The notes under the pieces were generated by a model. That model was not told the DNA's origin. It was given only the letters and a program-made list of their open reading frames with translations, and searched no databases. From a virus, in IMG/VR virus record IMGVR_UViG_3300005086_000086, positions 1 to 25,979 of that record: a stretch of DNA of 25,979 nt. One strand, 5' to 3'. A program made the translations under genes and the position numbers. This document shows positions 20,672 to 25,979 of the stretch, one piece after another (within the stretch, counting starts at the first letter, position 1; each line of letters opens with the position of its first letter).

Positions 20672-22768
20672 ATGGACAATGTTATTAAGTTTAACTCAGG
20701 GGGGTTTGAAAAAACAAGTAACCCTGACTATAGTCGCTATGTCGCACTATCAAGATATTGCCGTTGGATTCCCGAAAAGAACCGACGCGAAACATGGGAA
20801 GAAGTTTGTGAACGAGTTGCAAACTTTTGGAAAGAAAGATACCCACAATTTGCAGAAGACATCGACAAATGTTTCGACCTGCAAAAAAACCTCGAAGTTA
20901 TGGGAAGTATGCGAGCAAATATGACTGCCGGTCCTGCTCTAGCACGAGACAATGTTGCTGGGTACAACTGTTCGTTTACAACAATTAGTGGCGAAGGCGA
21001 AACAATTACATTTGAACATGAAAAAATTGATTCTCCTGTCGAAATACATCTGAAAAATCCTGTCGACTGGGACGAGCTGATGTACATATTGATGTGCGGC
21101 ACAGGTGTCGGCTTCAGTGTTGAACGACAGTATGTTAACAACCTGCCTAAAGTTGGAAAGCCACTAAACAGACGCGGTTATTTGGCAAACAACAAAAATT
21201 ACCCTGGTGTTCCAAAAGAAGAAATTAGCCGCATCGACAAACAAGCAAATAAAATTATTGTCCATGATTCTAAATACGGCTGGGCTTCTGCACTACGAAT
21301 CTTGATTTTTGAATTATACAACGGCAACTTTGATATTACATGGGATTTGTCGGGATTGCGTCCAGCAGGCGCACCATTAAAAGTATTTGGTGGTCGCAGC
21401 TCAGGCCCAGAACCACTTAATAACTTATTTGAGTTTGTTAAAAAAGTATTTATTAATGCCGAAGGCCGAAAATTGACTTCTATTGAATGTCATGACATTT
21501 GTTGTAAAATTGCAGAAATTGTTGTTGTTGGCGGTGTTCGTCGTTCTGCATTAATTTCTCTATCAAACCCAACAGACGATCGTATTCGTCGAGCAAAAAC
21601 AGGACAATGGTGGGAAGAAAACCCACAGCGAGCATTAGCAAACAATTCTGCTTGTTATACAGAAAAGCCAGACTTTGAATTTTTCTTAAATGAATGGCAT
21701 GCATTGTACGAAAGTAAGTCAGGCGAGCGCGGGATTTTTTCTCGTGTGGCTAGTCAGCGAAAAGCTGCAGAAAGTGGCCGACGAGACCCTAATTGGGATT
21801 TTGGAACTAATCCTTGCAGCGAAATTATTTTGCGACCACACAGCTTTTGTAACTTGTCAGAAGTTGTCATTCGTCCAACCGATACCTTAAAGCAGCTAGA
21901 ACATAAAGTTAAGGTTGCAACAATTATTGGTACATTCCAAAGCACACTAACTGACTTCAAATATTTGAGACAAGCGTGGAAGAAAAACGCAGAAGAAGAA
22001 CGCCTATTAGGTGTGTCTATGACAGGGATTATGGATCACCCATTTATGTCTGGGGAAATTGATAAACTTGATGAATCGTGGTACGGAAATGCTGATTGCA
22101 GAACCTTACCTGAAGTTTTAGAATATTTGCGTCAAGTTGCAATTGACACTAACAAAGAATGGGCTAAAAAGCTTAAAATTAACCAGTCTGCTGCAATCAC
22201 TTGTGTTAAGCCATCGGGCACAGTTTCGCAATTGACTGACACAGCGTCTGGAATTCACCCTCGCTTTTCACAATATTATATTCGTCGTGTAAGGAGCGAT
22301 ATTAAAGATCCACTAACACAGTTTTTAGTTGATCAAGGTGTTCCACACGAATTAGATCATTTGAGCAGCGATGTGATGGTATTTAGTTTTCCAATAAAGT
22401 CGCCAGAATTGTCAACTAAGGTGTCGGACGTAAACGCAACTAAGCAATTAGAGTTGTGGAAAATTTATTACGACCATTGGTGTGAACACAAACCGTCGAT
22501 TACTGTTTATTATAAAGACGAAGAGTTTTTAGAAATTGGCAATTGGCTATATAAAAACTTCGACGACATTTCGGGTGTTAGTTTCTTGCCTTACAGTGAT
22601 CACTCGTATAAACAAGCACCATACGAAGAAATTGGCGCAGACGAATATGAAAAACTTGCTGCATCATTTCCTAAAATTGACTGGTCTAAGTTCGAAGAAT
22701 ACGAAAAAGAAGACACTACAAAAGGCTCGCAAGAACTGGCATGTACTGCTGGTCAGTGCGAAATTTAA
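20672..22768 (+). CDS. nrdJ: Adenosylcobalamin-dependent ribonucleoside-triphosphate reductase (class II)
   Basis: The enzyme turns ribonucleoside triphosphates into deoxyribonucleotides with a B12 radical. The layout matches the monomeric Lactobacillus leichmannii enzyme (739 residues; here 698). C100 in GYNCSFTT corresponds to C119. NPCSEIILRPHSFC at 380-393 has the thiyl cysteine C382, E384, and C393, with the same 11-residue gap as C408 and C419. The C-terminal ELACTAGQCEI has C691 and C696, spaced as C731 and C736, which pass electrons to the active site. All catalytic residues seem present, so it should be active. AAGGAG precedes the ATG by ten bases. Unlike class I enzymes it does not need oxygen but does need host cobalamin. 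Confidence 0.95.
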   Translation: MDNVIKFNSGGFEKTSNPDYSRYVALSRYCRWIPEKNRRETWEEVCERVANFWKERYPQFAEDIDKCFDLQKNLEVMGSMRANMTAGPALARDNVAGYNCSFTTISGEGETITFEHEKIDSPVEIHLKNPVDWDELMYILMCGTGVGFSVERQYVNNLPKVGKPLNRRGYLANNKNYPGVPKEEISRIDKQANKIIVHDSKYGWASALRILIFELYNGNFDITWDLSGLRPAGAPLKVFGGRSSGPEPLNNLFEFVKKVFINAEGRKLTSIECHDICCKIAEIVVVGGVRRSALISLSNPTDDRIRRAKTGQWWEENPQRALANNSACYTEKPDFEFFLNEWHALYESKSGERGIFSRVASQRKAAESGRRDPNWDFGTNPCSEIILRPHSFCNLSEVVIRPTDTLKQLEHKVKVATIIGTFQSTLTDFKYLRQAWKKNAEEERLLGVSMTGIMDHPFMSGEIDKLDESWYGNADCRTLPEVLEYLRQVAIDTNKEWAKKLKINQSAAITCVKPSGTVSQLTDTASGIHPRFSQYYIRRVRSDIKDPLTQFLVDQGVPHELDHLSSDVMVFSFPIKSPELSTKVSDVNATKQLELWKIYYDHWCEHKPSITVYYKDEEFLEIGNWLYKNFDDISGVSFLPYSDHSYKQAPYEEIGADEYEKLAASFPKIDWSKFEEYEKEDTTKGSQELACTAGQCEI

Positions 22769-22773
22769 TGCTT

Positions 22774-22799
22774 AGTGTGGCGGGTAACTCCGCCACACT
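22774..22799 (+). terminator. Strong hairpin after nrdJ, terminator-like
   Basis: AGTGTGGCGG (22774-22783) pairs perfectly with CCGCCACACT (22790-22799) around GTAACT. The stem is GC-rich, but only TTTACA follows, so termination may be partial. It may also protect the nrdJ mRNA end. The thyA ribosome binding site lies just after. Confidence 0.6.
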
Positions 22800-22817
22800 T
22801 TACACAGAGGGTATTAT

Positions 22818-23660
22818 ATGGATCAGTACATTGCATTAGGTAAGAGAATTTTAGCTGAAGGACAGTGGGTTGACAATAAAAGAACTGGAACTCGCTGCTT
22901 AACTGTTATAAATGCAGACTTTGAGTACGACGCGAACGAATTTCCGTTAGTGACTACAAGAAAAGCGTATTGGAAATCTGCGATTGCAGAATTGCTTGGA
23001 TATTTGCGTGGGTATAGTTCTGCTGCTGATTTCCGTAAGTTAGGATGTAACACATGGAATGCAAATGCCAACGAAAACAGCGACTGGTTAAATAACCCTG
23101 CACGCAAAGGCGAAGATGATATGGGCCGAGTTTATGGCGTGCAAGGTCGCTCATGGCAGTCGCCCGACGGCAAAGTAATTGATCAATTGCGCAAAGTATA
23201 TGATAACTTGCACAATAACATCGACGACCGCGGCGAGATTTTAACATTTTACAATCCGGGCGAATTTCACTTAGGTTGTTTGCGTCCTTGTATGCATACA
23301 CACACTTTTAGTTTAGTAGGCGACACTTTATATCTGACGTCATATCAAAGATCAGTTGACGTACCACTTGGATTAGTGTTTAATATGCCACAAACAGTTG
23401 TTTTATTAAGGTTAATGGCCCAGATCACAGGACATAAAGCAGGCAAGGTTTATCACAAAATGATAAATTGTCATGTTTATGAAAACCAGCTTGAGTTATT
23501 CAAAGATCAATTAAAGCGCGAACCTTATCCGCTGCCAAAACTTAATATAAACCCAGACATTAAAACACTAGAAGATATCGAAACATGGGTTACCACCGAC
23601 GACTTCGAAGTGGTAGGATATCAACACCACCCTGCGATATCATATCCATTTAGTGTGTAA
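22818..23660 (+). CDS. thyA: Thymidylate synthase (ThyA family)
   Basis: It makes dTMP from dUMP with methylenetetrahydrofolate. Motifs: KRTGT at 21-25 (phosphate), E58, W80 in NTW, catalytic C158 in [22 protein letters not shown] at 176-189 with R178, D181 and N189, and H219 and Y221 in NCHVYENQ. N189 favours dUMP, since dCMP hydroxymethylases have aspartate there. Two differences from the E. coli enzyme stand out: the R126-R127 pair is R138-G139, and W83 is replaced by alanine at 83. Such changes occur in phage variants and might loosen specificity towards hydroxymethylation. AGAGGG precedes ATG 22818. At 280 residues it is slightly longer than E. coli ThyA (264). Confidence 0.93.
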   Translation: MDQYIALGKRILAEGQWVDNKRTGTRCLTVINADFEYDANEFPLVTTRKAYWKSAIAELLGYLRGYSSAADFRKLGCNTWNANANENSDWLNNPARKGEDDMGRVYGVQGRSWQSPDGKVIDQLRKVYDNLHNNIDDRGEILTFYNPGEFHLGCLRPCMHTHTFSLVGDTLYLTSYQRSVDVPLGLVFNMPQTVVLLRLMAQITGHKAGKVYHKMINCHVYENQLELFKDQLKREPYPLPKLNINPDIKTLEDIETWVTTDDFEVVGYQHHPAISYPFSV

Positions 23661-23669
23661 AATAAGTCG

Positions 23670-23697
23670 CTTTTATGCAAAAAACTTGTCATAAAAG
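23670..23697 (+). repeat. Inverted repeat abutting the folE late promoter
   Basis: CTTTTATG (23670-23677) and CATAAAAG (23690-23697) are exact inverted copies 12 bases apart. The right arm touches the TATAAATA at 23698. It may end thyA transcripts or serve as a binding site. Confidence 0.7.
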
Positions 23698-23705
23698 TAT
23701 AAATA
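23698..23705 (+). promoter_or_regulatory. T4-type late promoter (TATAAATA) for folE
   Basis: A perfect TATAAATA lies 58 bases before ATG 23763. The leader, from about 23711, ends in AGGAGGTAA, the strongest ribosome binding site in the window. Confidence 0.75.
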
Positions 23706-23762
23706 CTATGCTACCAGCAAGCGGTTGGATAGTAATCAATTAAAAATATTACAGGAGGTAAT

Positions 23763-24443
23763 ATGTCTTTAAATAAACACAAATGCGACCCCGAATTAGG
23801 AAAAAAGGTTCGCGACCATTTAATCAGCCTTGGCCTTGAAACACCGATGTGCAGCAATGGGTTAAGCGTAAAAGAAAAAATTTCTACCATTGAACGCCAC
23901 TTCGCAGAAATAATGAAAACACTGGAGTTAGACTTAACAGATGACAGTTTACAAGATACTCCAAAGCGTGTAGCTAAAATGTATGTGAGTGAAATTTTCT
24001 ATGGATTAGACTACGAAACATTTCCAAAGTGTACAGCAATTGCAAACAAGTTCGAAGCCGACGAAATGATTATAGAAAAGAATGTTAACGTGATGAGTTC
24101 ATGCGAGCATCACTTCATTACAATCGACGGTTTAGCAACGGTTGCGTACATACCAAAGAAAAAAGTGATTGGTTTGTCAAAAATGAATCGCTTAGTGGAA
24201 TATTTTTCGAAGCGCCCGCAAGTTCAAGAGCGCTTAACAGCACAAATTCATGCTGCATTATGTTTTATTTTGGAAACAGATGATGTTGCAGTTGTAATTG
24301 ATGCAAAGCATTTTTGTGTAGCTGCGCGTGGTGTTGAAGACACGGGTAGTTCAACAGTAACAAGCAAGCTGAGCGGCGCGTTTAAAAACGACCCTGCAAC
24401 ACGCCAAGAATTTATGTCTATAGCAAACTCAATGGGCTGCTAA
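23763..24443 (+). CDS. folE: GTP cyclohydrolase I
   Basis: FolE turns GTP into 7,8-dihydroneopterin triphosphate, the first step to both folates and 7-deazaguanines. SSCEHHF at 112-118 gives the zinc ligands C114 and H117 and the catalytic H116; HFCVAARGV at 183-191 gives the third zinc ligand C185. KVIGLSKMNRLVEYFSKRPQ at 134-153 and QERLT complete the signature. The N-terminal 50 residues are an extended helical part, usual for the family; total length 226 residues fits. AGGAGGTAA precedes the ATG closely. With the QueD-like gene downstream it fits a queuosine-type pathway; with thyA upstream it also fits folate supply. The late promoter is unusual for a nucleotide-metabolism gene. Confidence 0.95.
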   Translation: MSLNKHKCDPELGKKVRDHLISLGLETPMCSNGLSVKEKISTIERHFAEIMKTLELDLTDDSLQDTPKRVAKMYVSEIFYGLDYETFPKCTAIANKFEADEMIIEKNVNVMSSCEHHFITIDGLATVAYIPKKKVIGLSKMNRLVEYFSKRPQVQERLTAQIHAALCFILETDDVAVVIDAKHFCVAARGVEDTGSSTVTSKLSGAFKNDPATRQEFMSIANSMGC

Positions 24444-24510
24444 CTCTTAGGAGCAATATCTGGCGACTTTGAAGTGGCTGTCATGTATTTGTATTGAAAG
24501 GAGACACACA

Positions 24511-24966
24511 ATGTTAGACAAAATCATGAAACACAAAGAACAAGGCAAAACAATTGGAATAACATTTAGTTGTTTTGATTTATTACATGCCGGACACTGT
24601 GCAATGCTAAGTGAAGCAAGGGCTTATTGTGACATTCTAATTGTGGGATTGCAAACAGATCCTACAATTGATCGTCCAGAAAAAAATAAGCCTGTGCAAA
24701 CGGTATTTGAGCGATGGGTTCAATTACAAGCATTGAAAGACGTCGACTATATCATTCCTTATGCAACAGAACAAGAACTTGTAGATCTTCTTTTAATGAT
24801 ACGACCAGATTTTCGTATAATTGGAAGCGAATACAAAGGCAAAAACTTTACAGGGTGTGACATAGAAGATATAAAAGTGATATACAACCGCCGAGACCAC
24901 AGCTTTAGTTCTAGCTCACTTAGAAAGCGTATATTTGAAGCAGAAGAATCCAAGCGAAAGCAATAA
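24511..24966 (+). CDS. Cytidylyltransferase-like protein (RfaE C-terminal / glycerol-3-P type)
   Basis: I place the start at ATG 24511, ten bases after GAAAGGAG, rather than an upstream in-frame TTG. TIGITFSCFDLLHAGHCAML at 14-33 carries the HAGH nucleotide-binding motif. DRPEKNKPVQTVFERWVQL follows (the RxR-type loop), then DFRIIGSEYKGKNFTG and the closing FSSSSLRKRIF. The domain transfers CMP or ADP to a sugar phosphate or glycerol phosphate. Its 151 residues make one domain. It lacks the kinase half of RfaE. The host surface sugar or lipid pathway may be the target, as may a phage-made modified nucleotide. It sits between folE and a queD-like gene, so a role with them is worth considering. 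It is the second cytidylyltransferase-type gene in the window. Confidence 0.9.
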   Translation: MLDKIMKHKEQGKTIGITFSCFDLLHAGHCAMLSEARAYCDILIVGLQTDPTIDRPEKNKPVQTVFERWVQLQALKDVDYIIPYATEQELVDLLLMIRPDFRIIGSEYKGKNFTGCDIEDIKVIYNRRDHSFSSSSLRKRIFEAEESKRKQ

Positions 24967-24996
24967 GCAAAGCTTTTAAAAAGTGTTTGCTTTTTT
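24965..24996 (+). terminator. Rho-independent terminator after the cytidylyltransferase
   Basis: AAGCAAA (24965-24971) pairs with TTTGCTT (24986-24992); a short inner stem CTT/AAG is possible; the T tract runs to 24996. It closes the folE-cytidylyltransferase unit. Confidence 0.62.
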
Positions 24997-25016
24997 CGCT
25001 TGTGTTGTTGTATAAT
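24987..25016 (+). promoter_or_regulatory. Possible sigma70-type promoter ahead of queD
   Basis: TTGCTT (24987-24992) and TATAAT (25011-25016) are 18 bases apart. The -35 overlaps the right arm of the terminator. Together with the late box at 25060 this would give queD early and late control. Confidence 0.5.
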
Positions 25017-25034
25017 ATGCACTTTAATCGAATA

Positions 25035-25056
25035 GTTATAACTTGGGTGTTATAAC
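25035..25056 (+). repeat. Paired GTTATAAC palindromes upstream of the queD late promoter
   Basis: GTTATAAC occurs at 25035-25042 and 25049-25056 with TTGGGT between. Each copy is a perfect palindrome, so the pair can also form an eight-pair hairpin. It ends three bases before the GATAAATA box and may be an operator or RNA element. Confidence 0.75.
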
Positions 25057-25059
25057 AAT

Positions 25060-25067
25060 GATAAATA
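25060..25067 (+). promoter_or_regulatory. T4-type late promoter (GATAAATA) for the QueD-like gene
   Basis: GATAAATACAATGTAAGG lies 20 bases before ATG 25087, with TAAGGA as the ribosome binding site. Confidence 0.75.
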
Positions 25068-25086
25068 CAATGTAAGGATAAAACGT

Positions 25087-25587
25087 ATGAGTACACGATA
25101 TAAATACACTAGCACAAAGGAATACGTTGATAAGTTTCCAGTTGCATATAGACAGTGGCGCGCAGATAGTCACTGTAATATATTGCACGGTTACGCATTT
25201 TCGATAAAGTTTTATTTTGGTACAAACGATCTTGATGTTCGTAACTGGGCTGCTGATTACGGCGGCCTGGGCGAATTAAAAGACTTTTTAGATCAGCTGT
25301 TTGATCATAGGGTTTTGGTAGCCGAAGATGACCCGCATCTAGATTTGTATCTAGAAATGGAGAAGCGTGGAATTGCTAAACTAACACGCTTGCCAAAGTT
25401 AGGGTGTGAAGCATTAGCAGACATGTTGTATAAATATGTCAACGGTGTTTTTATTCCGGATAAGTGGGGCAAAGGTGAAGCTGAGCGGCTGTGGTGCTAT
25501 CGTGTTGAAGTTCGTGAAACACAAACAAATATGGCATTTCGTGAAGGACATCGTGAAGATAATGAAGATTTGTTTTCGGACTTTTAG
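25087..25587 (+). CDS. queD: QueD-like 6-carboxy-tetrahydropterin synthase homolog
   Basis: QueD converts dihydroneopterin triphosphate, the FolE product, to 6-carboxytetrahydropterin on the way to preQ0. Recognisable blocks are HCNILHGYAFSIKFYF at 29-44 with the catalytic cysteine C30, the catalytic DH pair D73-H74 in LFDHRVLVAEDD, GCEALADMLYKYVN at 106-119, and WCYRVEVRET at 136-145 with the substrate glutamate E142. Two of the three usual zinc histidines are missing: the AAH of the family is VAY (Y21) and HGH is HGY (Y36); H29 and H34 remain. I recall that cyanophage relatives share FPVAY and HGY, so this is a phage subfamily and not decay. Its reaction may differ. QueC and QueE were not seen here. 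Confidence 0.85.
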   Translation: MSTRYKYTSTKEYVDKFPVAYRQWRADSHCNILHGYAFSIKFYFGTNDLDVRNWAADYGGLGELKDFLDQLFDHRVLVAEDDPHLDLYLEMEKRGIAKLTRLPKLGCEALADMLYKYVNGVFIPDKWGKGEAERLWCYRVEVRETQTNMAFREGHREDNEDLFSDF

Positions 25588-25596
25588 TTAAGCATT

Positions 25597-25979
25597 ATGA
25601 ACTTATCGTTAGCAGAAAACGCACTATACAAGTATTTGCTGCATCACCCGTATGTAGTGTCTAACATTACTGATCCGACATTCGCAGATGAATTGTATAG
25701 TGCGCTAACAAATTCTAAAATAACACTAAATGTCGACAAAATGCCAGATGTGAGCGAAAGTGATAAACACGACATTTTGTTAAAAGTGTTAAATGGAGAC
25801 ACATCAGCAGCGACAGTAAGTATGTCCTTTCGTGTAGCTGCTAAATTTGTATCATCAATTTATACTTATCACGGGGGTTGGCCAGCAGACATATACATGT
25901 GGTATTGTTCTGGGGAAGAAGGTCGTTTGTCATCGCGAATAGAATTATTATTAGACGAAGTAGGTGCAAAATGGACACC
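25597..25979 (+). CDS. Start of a gene cut by the window edge (127 codons seen)
   Basis: ATG at 25597 opens a frame that runs to the end of the window with no stop, so the 3' end is missing. The start is nine bases after the queD stop; no strong ribosome binding site is seen, so re-initiation is likely. The visible part begins MNLSLAENALYKYLLHHPYV, includes VSMSFRVAAKFVSSIYTYHG and a cluster PADIYMWYCSGEEGRLSSRI. It reads as a helical globular protein with no signal peptide. I do not recognise the family. Confidence 0.75.
   Translation, partial: MNLSLAENALYKYLLHHPYVVSNITDPTFADELYSALTNSKITLNVDKMPDVSESDKHDILLKVLNGDTSAATVSMSFRVAAKFVSSIYTYHGGWPADIYMWYCSGEEGRLSSRIELLLDEVGAKWT

Noticed and set aside
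24444-24510. Short upstream frame (MYLY) ahead of the cytidylyltransferase
   Set aside because: It has only four codons and no ribosome binding site at the right distance; likely chance.
25017-25086. Possible preQ1 riboswitch ahead of the QueD-like gene
   Set aside because: The leader has only the GTTATAAC hairpin; the C-rich loop and A-rich tail of preQ1 aptamers are not present.
25099-25106. TATAAATA with CACTAG following, inside the QueD-like gene
   Set aside because: It matches the late box but encodes part of RYKYTS and has no gene start at a suitable distance; a second match at 25429-25436 is likewise coding for YKYV.
1-25979. tRNA genes, CRISPR arrays, insertion sequences or integrase
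   Set aside because: Gaps between genes are short and contain promoters or hairpins; no cloverleaf, repeat-spacer pattern, transposase or integrase motif was found.

Overview
The window looks like part of the genome of a T4-like (myovirus-type) tailed phage, probably marine. Three things point there. First, at least eight TATAAATA/GATAAATA boxes, the T4 late-promoter motif, sit 20 to 70 bases in front of genes. Second, a T4-type primase and replicative helicase lie side by side. Third, many small proteins resemble, from memory, conserved hypotheticals of marine T4-like phages. The DNA is AT-rich and gene-dense. No gap exceeds about 120 bases, one gene is on the minus strand, and I saw no tRNA, rRNA, CRISPR array, integrase or insertion sequence. 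The host cannot be named from the sequence. A B12-dependent ribonucleotide reductase implies a host that makes or imports cobalamin.

Layout. (1) 1-3092: tightly overlapping plus-strand genes linked to replication and metabolism. They include a nucleotidyltransferase-cupin fusion, a zinc-finger protein and a very small protein with DnaE-type polymerase motifs. (2) 3089-3481: a lone minus-strand gene of a conserved phage family. (3) 3565-4419: a late gene for a probable baseplate or tail protein. (4) 4429-6933: a strong sigma70-type promoter and the primase-helicase pair. (5) 6949-11940: one late operon of seven genes, including an RNA/DNA ligase-like protein, a lipoprotein with an HExxH motif and a polymerase-beta-type nucleotidyltransferase. 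(6) 11956-12309: a single small gene with its own late promoter, leader hairpin and textbook terminator. (7) 12352-16727: two late operons of probable virion or prohead proteins, ending in a protein with six 40-residue GxGY repeats. (8) 16739-17439: a PD-(D/E)XK nuclease with a sigma70-type promoter that may start transcription at the start codon. (9) 17462-19519: a late tail-fibre-like gene and three small genes. (10) 19516-22768: a structured leader, two small genes, a SleB-type cell wall hydrolase and class II ribonucleotide reductase. (11) 22774-25587: thymidylate synthase, GTP cyclohydrolase I, a cytidylyltransferase-like protein and a QueD-like protein. (12) 25597-end: a gene cut by the window edge.

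How the genes work together. Primase, helicase, PD-(D/E)XK nuclease, reductase and thymidylate synthase supply DNA synthesis. FolE and QueD carry out the first two steps towards 7-deazaguanines, although FolE could also feed folate for ThyA. The late operons build the particle. The most unusual items are the DnaE-motif mini-protein, the late ligase plus nucleotidyltransferase cassette (a possible RNA repair system), the QueD-like protein lacking two usual zinc ligands, a recurrent N-terminal peptide resembling T4 capsid-targeting sequences, and a leader RNA that can fold two ways at a ribosome binding site. Functional calls rest on motifs read by eye; no database search was possible.
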